A stretch of DNA of 64,000 bases from contig OZ244887.1 in assembly GCA_965221415.1 (NCBI GenBank), positions 124,001 to 188,000 of the forward strand. Direction: 5' to 3'. Shown piece after piece: positions 34,177 to 41,649 of this stretch. Under the pieces are notes generated by a model that had not been told where the DNA came from, did not search any database, and was given only the letters and a program-made list of their open reading frames with translations. This DNA comes from UBA8337 sp965221415. Lineage in GTDB: Bacteria > Pseudomonadota > Alphaproteobacteria > RS24. Made by a program: the position numbers and the translations under genes. The stretch's first letter is position 1, and each line of letters starts with the position of its first letter.

Positions 34177-35418
34177 ATGACTAAGTTTAAGCAAAATCTA
34201 AAGGATAAGCTTGTGCAAAAAGTATTTTCGATGCCCCCTACTGATGCGGTCGATTTAACGGGCAGAACTATTTTACAAGTCGTGCCTGCGCTCGATGGCG
34301 GCGGGGCGGAAATTACCACTTTGGAAATGGCGCACGCTATTACGCAAGCGGGGGGTCGTGCGCTTGTGGTATCTGAAGGCGGTGCGCTTGAGCCGCAAAT
34401 CATCGCGGCAGGGGCTGAGATTTTTCATCTGCCCGTGGCATCCAAAAACCCATTTACCATGTGGCGCAATGCAGGCCGTTTGGTGCAGCTTATGGCGCAT
34501 GAGGGGGTCGATATTCTGCATACGCGCTCACGCGCCCCGGGGTGGTCTGGTTTACTGGCGGCGCGGCGTTCTGGTGTGCCGTTTATGACGACATATCATT
34601 CGAGCGTGCATATGAAGCCATATGCCAAAGTGCTATATAATAGTGTGTTGGTGCGCGGGCGCGTCGCGATTGCCAACTCGCAATTTACCGCAAACCAGAT
34701 TGCCAAAGCCTATCCCGCGACGGTCGATAGGTTGCGGGTTATTCCGCGCGGCTGCGATGTCGATGCGTTGGCGCGGGCGCAATTTGACGCAGCGTGTGTC
34801 AAAGCCAAACGGGCGGAATGGGGCGTGCCAGAAGATGCCTTCGTCATTATGTGTCCCGCGCGCGTCTCGCCTTTTAAGGGGCAGCATATTCTGGTCGATG
34901 CGCTGGCGCAGCTCAAAAGCGATGTCGCCCCGATATTGGTGCTGGTGGGCTCGGCGCAAGGCCGCGATGATTATGTGGACATGGTGCGCGCACGGGCGCG
35001 CGCCTTGGGGTTAGAAGCGCGGCTGGTTTTTGCGGGCCTTGAGACCCATATGCCGCAGGCTTATGCGGCAGCCAATGTGGCGGTGGTGGCCTCGGCACGC
35101 CCCGAGCCGTTTGGTCGCACGTGCATTGAGGCGCAAGCGGCAAGTCTGCCAGTCATTGCGTCTGATGCGGGGGGCTCGCGTGAAACGGTGATTGCCAAGC
35201 CGTATGATGAAGGCGGCACGGGTTGGTTGGCGACGATGGGCGATGCGTCGGCCTTAGCGGCGGCGATGGATATGGCTTTGGCGATGACCCCCGACCAATT
35301 GGCGCAGATGGGTGAAAATGGGCGGGTTCATATCGCGGCGCATTATACGCAAGCTGCCATGTGCCATCGCACGCTGAATGTTTATCGTGAAATGCTGAGC
35401 GATGCGCCCGATTATTGA
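34177..35418 (+). CDS. Glycosyltransferase family 4
   Basis: A GT-B fold glycosyltransferase of about 413 residues. The N-terminal domain opens with ILQVVPALDGGGAE, the C-terminal domain has MCPARVSPFKGQHIL and the donor-binding motif EPFGRTCIEAQ, the E-x7-E of family 4. It probably acts in lipopolysaccharide or surface-glycan assembly. The start is uncertain: ATG 34126, ATG 34177 and a GTG at 34213 (behind AAGGA) are all in frame and none has a perfect ribosome site. 34126 would leave only 7 nt to the divergent hydrolase. Confidence 0.85.
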   Translation: MTKFKQNLKDKLVQKVFSMPPTDAVDLTGRTILQVVPALDGGGAEITTLEMAHAITQAGGRALVVSEGGALEPQIIAAGAEIFHLPVASKNPFTMWRNAGRLVQLMAHEGVDILHTRSRAPGWSGLLAARRSGVPFMTTYHSSVHMKPYAKVLYNSVLVRGRVAIANSQFTANQIAKAYPATVDRLRVIPRGCDVDALARAQFDAACVKAKRAEWGVPEDAFVIMCPARVSPFKGQHILVDALAQLKSDVAPILVLVGSAQGRDDYVDMVRARARALGLEARLVFAGLETHMPQAYAAANVAVVASARPEPFGRTCIEAQAASLPVIASDAGGSRETVIAKPYDEGGTGWLATMGDASALAAAMDMALAMTPDQLAQMGENGRVHIAAHYTQAAMCHRTLNVYREMLSDAPDY

Positions 35419-35710
35419 GCCGGGCGGGGTTTTGCTGATTGGTGTCGGATTGCGCGATGATGAATTACACGCGGCGATAAATCGGCTTTATGCGCAGACG
35501 CGTTCGCTGACGGTGTTGGTCGATATAAGTCAGCAAAGACAAGAGCTTGCGGCAGATGAAATCTGGGTTTATGGCGCTGGATTGCGCGCCACGATAGCGC
35601 TCGTGCGGCGCATCTCATGGCGGCATTTTGAGGCTGTGTATCAGCCAAATCGGCGGGTTCTGCCGCTATTGCGCGCGTTTGTTTGGCCGCGTCCAGAGTG
35701 GCGGTTTTAA
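35402..35710 (+). CDS. Small hypothetical protein, possibly a GT9-type heptosyltransferase remnant
   Basis: A 102-residue reading frame starting 17 nt inside the end of the glycosyltransferase gene. It opens with a hydrophobic strand (GGVLLIGVGL), later has ADEIWVYG and a RRISWRHFEAVYQPNRR stretch, and ends PRPEWRF. The spacing of these pieces recalls the N-terminal domain of ADP-heptose:LPS heptosyltransferases, but far too short to be active. It may be a degenerate remnant or an unrelated small protein. No ribosome binding site is clear. Confidence 0.4.
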   Translation: MRPIIEPGGVLLIGVGLRDDELHAAINRLYAQTRSLTVLVDISQQRQELAADEIWVYGAGLRATIALVRRISWRHFEAVYQPNRRVLPLLRAFVWPRPEWRF

Positions 35711-35789
35711 GCGGGGGGTTGACTTCGGCTTTCAATCGCCTAAACCTAGCGGCTTACGGCGGTGTTTCCGTCGTTTTGTGAAACAAACA

Positions 35790-35804
35790 GGGAGCGAACC
35801 CATA
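35790..35804 (+). promoter_or_regulatory. Ribosome binding site and probable AUA start of infC
   Basis: GGGAG at 35790-35794 lies 7 nt before an ATA codon (35802-35804) exactly where IF-3 homologues begin. The only nearby conventional start, GTG 35778, has no ribosome binding site. Confidence 0.55.
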
Positions 35805-36341
35805 GCACGTAGACCCCACGCCGCGCAGCCGCCGCGCCAGCAAGGCCCGCGCGTAAATAGCATGATAACGTCGCCAAAAGTGTTGGTTATCGGCGCCGCA
35901 GGTGAAAAAATGGGCATTGTCGATACAGATTCGGCACTCGCCATGGCAGAAGAAGAGGGACTTGACCTTGTCGAAGTGTCGCCCAATGCCGACCCGCCTG
36001 TGTGCAAAATTCTTGACTATGGTAAGCTGAAATATCAAGAGCAGAAAAAAGCTAGCGAAGCTCGCAAGAAACAAAAAACGGTCGATGTTAAAGAGATTAA
36101 AATGCGCCCGAACATCGATACGCATGATTACATTGTGAAAATGCGCAGCGTGGTGAAGTTTCTGGAGACCGGCGACAAGGTGAAAGTCACCATGCGCTTT
36201 CGCGGGCGCGAAATGGCGCACCAAAGCCTCGGCATGGATGTGCTCGACCGTGTGCGCCAAGATACTGATGACATCGCCAAAGTGGAAGCCATGCCCAAAA
36301 TGGAAGGGCGGCAGATGATTATGGTGATTGCGCCGCGTTAA
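35802..36341 (+). CDS. infC: Translation initiation factor IF-3
   Basis: IF-3 binds the 30S subunit, prevents 70S formation and rejects non-AUG starts. The protein has the GPRVN N-terminal block, DLVEVSPNADPPVCKILDYGK (linker side), and the C-terminal domain with IKMRPNIDTHDY and VTMRFRGRE. No ATG lies near the expected start. The codon in the right place is ATA at 35802, 7 nt after GGGAG, giving MARRPHAAQPP... and 179 residues, the usual length. infC is known to use AUU in enterobacteria as part of its autoregulation, so a rare start here is credible. GTG 35778 would add eight residues. It overlaps the end of the convergent GDPD gene by 23 nt. Confidence 0.93.
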   Translation: MARRPHAAQPPRQQGPRVNSMITSPKVLVIGAAGEKMGIVDTDSALAMAEEEGLDLVEVSPNADPPVCKILDYGKLKYQEQKKASEARKKQKTVDVKEIKMRPNIDTHDYIVKMRSVVKFLETGDKVKVTMRFRGREMAHQSLGMDVLDRVRQDTDDIAKVEAMPKMEGRQMIMVIAPR

Positions 36342-37275
36342 GCTGCTTCACGATATCGGGTCTATCGCTTATCAGCGCAGTGACACCGAGTTGTGCGAGC
36401 GTGCGCATGTCAGCTTCTTCATTTACCGTCCATGCCGATACTTGCAAGTTTAGGCTTTCGGCGAGGCGCATGGTGTCCGCTGTGATGTCGCGCCAATAGG
36501 CAAACCAATGCGTGCCATTGGCGGCGTGAATCGCCCGCAGCACTTTTTCGCCATGGCTTGTGCCATCCATATCGCGCCAATCGAACCCATCCCACCAAGG
36601 CGCACCGTTTTGTGAGGCGCGGCGCAGGGCGGCGGTTTGGCTGTCAGGCTTATCTTGGCGCGCGCTTTCATGGTCTGGATCAGTATGAGCGAACGGCAAG
36701 GTTGTGTAAGCATGCGCCATATTTGCAGCTTGTCGGACGCGATTAATACAGCGCCAATCAAACGATATCGCAATATGGTTTGCTGCCACAGGTGAGGTTT
36801 CCAGCGCACGACTATAGGCATCGGCCAGCGCATCTGATGGTGCGCGCTCGGGGCGCATCTCGGTTTTTAATTCGGCATAGAGACGAAAATCAGGCGGCGC
36901 TGCCCTTGCTACCATATCATCGAGTTGGCTGAGGGTTGCGATGCGCGCGCCATCAATCGGCGTTTGGGTGTGGCGGCGTTGCGCTTCGTCGCTTGTCGGG
37001 TCAAGACGGCCAATATCGTAGAGTTGGAGCGCGGCCACATTGAGGGCATCAATGCGCGGCGTAGGCGTGCTGATATAGCTGCCGTTTTGGCGGGTCGCTG
37101 CGGGTTTTAGCGTGGCATCATGGTGAATGACAATGACTCCGTCTTGGCTGAGCTGCATATCAAACTCGATGCCATCCACACCCAATTCTATCGCATGGGC
37201 GAATGCCTCTAGCGTGTTTTCAGGCCATAAGTCCGCGCCCCCCCGATGGGCGATGTTGAGCGGTTTTTCTATCAT
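36319..37275 (-). CDS. Glycerophosphodiester phosphodiesterase family protein
   Basis: A 318-residue GDPD TIM-barrel enzyme hydrolysing glycerophosphodiesters to glycerol 3-phosphate and an alcohol. Catalytic and metal residues are seen in NIAHRGG (H10, R11), WPENT (E19), DGIEFDMQ (E37, D39) and VIHHD (H52). No signal peptide is evident from the ATG at 37275, so it appears cytoplasmic; the frame continues upstream without a ribosome site. The 3' end overlaps infC tail to tail. Confidence 0.88.
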   Translation of the reverse strand: MIEKPLNIAHRGGADLWPENTLEAFAHAIELGVDGIEFDMQLSQDGVIVIHHDATLKPAATRQNGSYISTPTPRIDALNVAALQLYDIGRLDPTSDEAQRRHTQTPIDGARIATLSQLDDMVARAAPPDFRLYAELKTEMRPERAPSDALADAYSRALETSPVAANHIAISFDWRCINRVRQAANMAHAYTTLPFAHTDPDHESARQDKPDSQTAALRRASQNGAPWWDGFDWRDMDGTSHGEKVLRAIHAANGTHWFAYWRDITADTMRLAESLNLQVSAWTVNEEADMRTLAQLGVTALISDRPDIVKQLNAAQSP

Positions 37276-37291
37276 TTTTGCGCTTCTTTGC

Positions 37292-37319
37292 TTGCAATTT
37301 ATCTCATTTCTCGTATAAC
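37292..37319 (+). promoter_or_regulatory. Promoter of rpmI-rplT
   Basis: TTGCAA, 16 nt and TATAAC lie 100 nt before the rpmI ATG, in the gap divergent from the GDPD gene. Confidence 0.55.
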
Positions 37320-37418
37320 ACGCGCTGCTTGGCAAGTTTTATCACTTGCTAGCTCAATCTTCTGGCCGTTAGGGCTGCCATGTTGGTTGATATGACACCT
37401 ATTTGAAAGGATGACGAA

Positions 37419-37616
37419 ATGCCCAAAATGAAGACCAAATCAGGAGCCAAAAAGCGGTTTAAGCTTACAGCTTCGGGTAAAGTGCGTGCCAGTCAGGCTG
37501 GTAAACAGCACGGTATGATTAAACGCAGTCGCAAACAAATTCGCAATCAGCGCGGCACGACATTGCTGTCGCCGCAGGATGCGAAAACGGTGCGCAAATT
37601 TTTGCCTAACGGCTAA
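37419..37616 (+). CDS. rpmI: 50S ribosomal protein L35
   Basis: A 65-residue, highly basic protein with the L35 signature MPKMKTKSGAKKRFK and a C-terminus ending in VRKFLPNG. GAAAGGATG precedes the start. It is followed 11 nt later by rplT. In many bacteria infC is co-transcribed with these genes; here the GDPD gene on the opposite strand separates them. Confidence 0.97.
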   Translation: MPKMKTKSGAKKRFKLTASGKVRASQAGKQHGMIKRSRKQIRNQRGTTLLSPQDAKTVRKFLPNG

Positions 37617-37627
37617 GGAGGGATATT

Positions 37628-37984
37628 ATGTCTCGTGTAAAACGCGGCGTGACATCTCATGCGCGCCATAAAAAAGTTCTATCAAAAGCCAAAGGCTATT
37701 ACGGTCGCCGCAAGAACACTATTCGGGTGGCCAAGCAGGCGGTTACAAAAGCCGGACAATATGCTTATCGCGACCGCCGCGTCCGCAAGCGCAATTTTCG
37801 CGCCTTGTGGATTCAGCGGATTAACGCAGCCGCCCGTCAGCATGGATTGCCTTACGGCCAGTTTATCAGCGGGCTGGGCAAAGCAGGCATTGAAGTCGAC
37901 CGTAAAGTGCTGGCCGATTTAGCTGTCCACGAGCCAGCCGCCTTTGCAGCACTGGTGGGCAAAGCACAAGCGGCACTTAACTAA
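37628..37984 (+). CDS. rplT: 50S ribosomal protein L20
   Basis: A 118-residue L20 with the conserved N-terminal basic extension (MSRVKRGVTSHARHKK) and central RDRRVRKRNFRALWIQRIN segment. L20 is needed for early 50S assembly and in enterobacteria represses its own operon. An AAGGAGG ribosome site lies just before the ATG. A strong terminator hairpin follows about 65 nt after the stop. Confidence 0.97.
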   Translation: MSRVKRGVTSHARHKKVLSKAKGYYGRRKNTIRVAKQAVTKAGQYAYRDRRVRKRNFRALWIQRINAAARQHGLPYGQFISGLGKAGIEVDRKVLADLAVHEPAAFAALVGKAQAALN

Positions 37985-38049
37985 AGCTTTTTGACTTTAC
38001 TTATTGGCTTTATTTATTGACGGGGTATCCCCCCCTTGCCAACATGATG

Positions 38050-38085
38050 CCCGTCCGCGACACTTGTTTCGGACGGGTTTTATTT
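38050..38085 (+). terminator. Intrinsic terminator or attenuator between rplT and pheS
   Basis: A perfect 8-bp stem CCCGTCCG/CGGACGGG with a 12-nt loop is followed by TTTTATTT, and the pheS ATG comes 20 nt later. It either ends rpmI-rplT transcription or acts as an attenuator for pheST, because GACGGG at 38019-38024 can pair with the left arm and dissolve the terminator. Confidence 0.8.
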
Positions 38086-38105
38086 GCAAGATGAAGAGCA
38101 ACCAA

Positions 38106-39215
38106 ATGAGCGTAACAGAAACCGCAAATCAGCTAGAAGCTGAAATCATGGCCGATATCGAAGCCGCCGCCGATGGGGCAGCTCTCGAAGCCGTGCGGGT
38201 TGCGTGCCTTGGCAAAAAGGGCAGCGTTTCGGTATTGCTGAAAACATTAGGCACGATGGACGCACAAGAACGCCAGATAAATGGCCCTATCCTGAACCAG
38301 ATGCGCGACCGCGTGGGTAACGCCATCGCGGCCAGAAAAACGGCGCTAGACGGCGCGGATTTAGCGCATCGGCTATTGTCCGAAAAGCAAGACATGACGC
38401 TGCCTCTGGGGGTGGATGCGCTGATGGAAGGGCGTATTCATCCAGTCTCGCAGGTGATGGATGAGATTGCGGCGATTTTTGCCGATATGGGTTTTGATAT
38501 TGCAGAAGGCCCCGATATTGAAAGCGAGTTTTATAATTTTACCGCGCTGAATATTCCCGATGCCCACCCTGCGCGCCAGATGCACGACACGTTTTATTTT
38601 GAACCAAATGCCGATGGCGAACGCCTCTTGCTGCGCACGCATACCTCGCCTGTGCAAGTGCGCACGATGGAAGCAGGAAAACCCCCCTTTCGTTTTATTG
38701 CCCCGGGGCGCACTTATCGCTGCGATAGCGACCAGACGCATACGCCGATGTTTCATCAGGTCGAGGGTCTGGTGATTGATGAAACCACCCATATGGGGCA
38801 TTTAAAATGGACGCTCGAAGCTTTTCTGGCGGCCTTTTTCGAGGTTGATGATATCGCCATTCGCCTGCGCCCGAGTTATTTTCCGTTCACCGAGCCAAGC
38901 ATGGAAATTGATATGCAGTGCCGCCGCGAGGGCGCGCAACTGGTGGTCGGTGAAGGCGATGACTGGATGGAAATTGGCGGGTCGGGCATGGTCAACCCGC
39001 ATGTGTTGACGCATGCGGGGGTGGATGCGCAAAAATATCAGGGCTTTGCTTTTGGTATGGGCATTGACCGACTGGCGATGTTGAAATATGGCGCGCCCGA
39101 TTTGCGCGCTTTCTTCGAGGCTGATATGCGCTGGCTGAAACATTATGGGTTTATGCCGATTGATGTGCCCGGCCTTGCTGCGGGTCTTTCTAATAAATCG
39201 CTCACGGGCAAATAG
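38106..39215 (+). CDS. pheS: Phenylalanine--tRNA ligase alpha subunit
   Basis: PheS is the catalytic class II subunit of the alpha2-beta2 synthetase. It has an N-terminal coiled coil (about 1-90), motif 1 around HPVSQVMDEI, motif 2 with FRFIAPGRTYRCDSDQTHTP and motif 3 GFAFGMGIDRLAMLKYG. The start is ATG 38106 (369 residues), with AAGAG 7 nt upstream; ATG 38091 would add five residues. A terminator-like hairpin directly upstream may control expression. Confidence 0.96.
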   Translation: MSVTETANQLEAEIMADIEAAADGAALEAVRVACLGKKGSVSVLLKTLGTMDAQERQINGPILNQMRDRVGNAIAARKTALDGADLAHRLLSEKQDMTLPLGVDALMEGRIHPVSQVMDEIAAIFADMGFDIAEGPDIESEFYNFTALNIPDAHPARQMHDTFYFEPNADGERLLLRTHTSPVQVRTMEAGKPPFRFIAPGRTYRCDSDQTHTPMFHQVEGLVIDETTHMGHLKWTLEAFLAAFFEVDDIAIRLRPSYFPFTEPSMEIDMQCRREGAQLVVGEGDDWMEIGGSGMVNPHVLTHAGVDAQKYQGFAFGMGIDRLAMLKYGAPDLRAFFEADMRWLKHYGFMPIDVPGLAAGLSNKSLTGK

Positions 39216-39224
39216 GGGCAGATG

Positions 39225-41642
39225 ATGAAGTTTACCCTAGACTGGCTGCACGACCATCTCGATACCGATGCCACGCTCGATGCGATTGTCGATAGGCTGA
39301 CGCTCATCGGCCTAGAAGTCGAAGAGGTGGTTGACCCTGCCGCTATTTTCGCACATTTCGAAGTGGCTGAAATCACCGCCACACAGCCCCATCCTGATGC
39401 CGAACGGTTGCAAATCTGCACAGTCACATCAAGCACGGGCGAACAAAAACTCGTCTGCGGCGCACCCAATGCACGCGCTGGTCTCAAGGGTATTTTGGCA
39501 CAAGCTGGTGCGGTTATCCCCTCTAACGGCATGGTGCTGGGCAAAGCAAAAATCCGCGGCGTCGAAAGCAATGGCATGATGTGCTCAGGCGCAGAATTGT
39601 CTCTATCTGACGACCATGACGGGATTATCGAGTTGACCGATGACGTGGCGATTGGCGCACCTGCCCTCGAAGCTTTAGGGCAATTCGGCGTTGCCACCAG
39701 CCCCATGATTGAAATCGCCATCACGCCGAACCGTCCTGATTGCTTAGGCGTGCGCGGTATTGCGCGCGATTTGGCAGCAGCGGGTCTCGGCACATTAAAG
39801 GCCGATAATATACTGCCCATCACTGCCGATAAAGCAGCAGGCATCCCCATCACCGTGGCAGGCGATACATGCCCCGTATTCGCAGCTTGCCTGATTGAAG
39901 GCGTTGAAAACAAACCAAGCCCCGCATGGTTGCAAGCCCGCCTCAAGGCTATCGGCTTGAAACCGATTAGCGCCTTGGTGGATGTCACCAATTACCTTTC
40001 TTTCGACCGTGGCCGCCCGTTGCATGTTTACGATGCTGATAAATTAAACGGCACAGTAAGCGCACGCCCCGCCAAGGCAGGCGAAAGCTTTGTTGCCCTT
40101 GACGAAGAAACATATGAGTTGACCGAGACCGATTGCGTCATCGCCGATGAGAACGGTGTATTGGGCTTGGGCGGCATTATGGGTGGGCTGGCCAGTGGCG
40201 CGAGTTTGGAAACCCAAAATGTGCTTGTCGAAAGTGCTTGGTTCGACGCTGTCGCCATCGCGCTATCGGGACGCCATCATCATATTGAGAGCGATGCGCG
40301 CTATCGCTTCGAGCGCGGTGTTGACCCGACCTCGGTTGAGGATGGTCTTGCTTTGGCGGTGCAGATGATAGTTGAGATTTGTGGCGGGTCGGCGCACACG
40401 CCCGAAGTCGGCGGCGCAGTGCCGCAAGGGACGCACAAAATCGAGTTTGACCCCGCACGCGTGGCGCAATTGACTGGCCTTGAGATTAGCAAAGACGAGA
40501 TGCAGCGTATTTTGCAAGCGCTTGGCTTTGGGGTCAAGACGGGCAAGAAATGGAAAATAGATGTGCCGCCTTGGCGGCCTGATATTGATGGTTCGGCGGA
40601 TATTGTCGAAGAAGTGACACGGATTTACGGCTTTGACGAAGTGCCGTCGACACCCTTGCCGCGTCGCGCAGGGGTGAGCCGCCCGACCCTGACGATTGAG
40701 CAACGCCGTGCTGCGCTGATGCGTCGCGCATTGGCGGGGCGTGGTTTGGTCGAGGCCGTGACATGGTCGTTTATCTCAGAGCCGCAGGCGCGATTATTTA
40801 ATGTCGCGGAGGGGCTAAAACTTGCCAATCCGATTTCGTCAGAATTGTCGCATATGCGCCCGTCTTTGATACCCGGCCTGTTGGCGGCGGCCAAGCGCAA
40901 TAGCGACCGTGGCAGTCAGACGATTGCGCTTTTTGAATTGGGCAATGCGTTTTTAGCCGCCGCGCCTGATGCGCAGCGTTTTATGGCCGCTGGTGCGCGC
41001 GCAGGCTTTGCGCAGCTGAAGAATTGGCGTGATGGCGCACAAAATGTCGATGCCTATCAGACGCGCGCGGATGCAGAAGCTGCCCTTGCCGCTTGTGGGG
41101 TGGATGTTGCCTCTTTGCAGGTGTTGCCAACGCCTAAAAGCGATGGTGTCGAGGCTTACCATCCAGGGCGGTCGGGTATTTTGGCGCGTAATCCGAAAGA
41201 GCCTATGGCGGTGTTTGGCGAGGTGCATCCGGCGATTTTGCAAGCCTTCGACATAGATATCCCCGTTGTTGCTTTTGAGGTTTATCCCGATAGCGTGCCT
41301 GTGCCCAAAGCGGCTAAGGCTTCTGCGTCTGTTGCGCGGGCGGGTCTGGAATTGCCAAACCTGCAAGCTGTGCGGCGTGATTTTGCTTTTGAGGTGGCAA
41401 GCCACATCGAGGCGGCCAGTATGGTGCGTGCCGCGCAAGGGGCGGACAAGAAGCTTATTTCTGGCGTGCGGGTGTTTGATGTATTTGCGGGCGGCAATTT
41501 GCCCGACGATATGAAATCTGTTGCCTTAGAAGTGACCCTGCAGCCGCGCGATGCGACGTTGACCGACGCTGAGATTGAGGCGGTGAGTGCGAAGATTACT
41601 GCGGCAGTTGAAAAAGCGACGGGCGGTCGCCTGCGCGGGTAA
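39225..41642 (+). CDS. pheT: Phenylalanine--tRNA ligase beta subunit
   Basis: An 805-residue PheT. The order is a tRNA-binding OB domain (about 40-150), the B3/B4 editing domain, the B5 DNA-binding-like domain, a catalytic-like core and the C-terminal FDX-ACB anticodon-binding domain (last ~95 residues, from LQAVRRDFAFEV). The second of two tandem ATGs (39225) is chosen because AGGGG is then at a 6-nt spacing and homologues start MKFTLDWL. It follows pheS by 9 nt and runs into lepA. Confidence 0.96.
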   Translation: MKFTLDWLHDHLDTDATLDAIVDRLTLIGLEVEEVVDPAAIFAHFEVAEITATQPHPDAERLQICTVTSSTGEQKLVCGAPNARAGLKGILAQAGAVIPSNGMVLGKAKIRGVESNGMMCSGAELSLSDDHDGIIELTDDVAIGAPALEALGQFGVATSPMIEIAITPNRPDCLGVRGIARDLAAAGLGTLKADNILPITADKAAGIPITVAGDTCPVFAACLIEGVENKPSPAWLQARLKAIGLKPISALVDVTNYLSFDRGRPLHVYDADKLNGTVSARPAKAGESFVALDEETYELTETDCVIADENGVLGLGGIMGGLASGASLETQNVLVESAWFDAVAIALSGRHHHIESDARYRFERGVDPTSVEDGLALAVQMIVEICGGSAHTPEVGGAVPQGTHKIEFDPARVAQLTGLEISKDEMQRILQALGFGVKTGKKWKIDVPPWRPDIDGSADIVEEVTRIYGFDEVPSTPLPRRAGVSRPTLTIEQRRAALMRRALAGRGLVEAVTWSFISEPQARLFNVAEGLKLANPISSELSHMRPSLIPGLLAAAKRNSDRGSQTIALFELGNAFLAAAPDAQRFMAAGARAGFAQLKNWRDGAQNVDAYQTRADAEAALAACGVDVASLQVLPTPKSDGVEAYHPGRSGILARNPKEPMAVFGEVHPAILQAFDIDIPVVAFEVYPDSVPVPKAAKASASVARAGLELPNLQAVRRDFAFEVASHIEAASMVRAAQGADKKLISGVRVFDVFAGGNLPDDMKSVALEVTLQPRDATLTDAEIEAVSAKITAAVEKATGGRLRG

Positions 41643-41649
41643 TGTCAGC

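Noticed and set aside
39143..39991. Open 282-residue frame on the minus strand
   Set aside because: It is antisense to pheT, which has complete domains and conserved motifs; the composition is that of a shadow frame.
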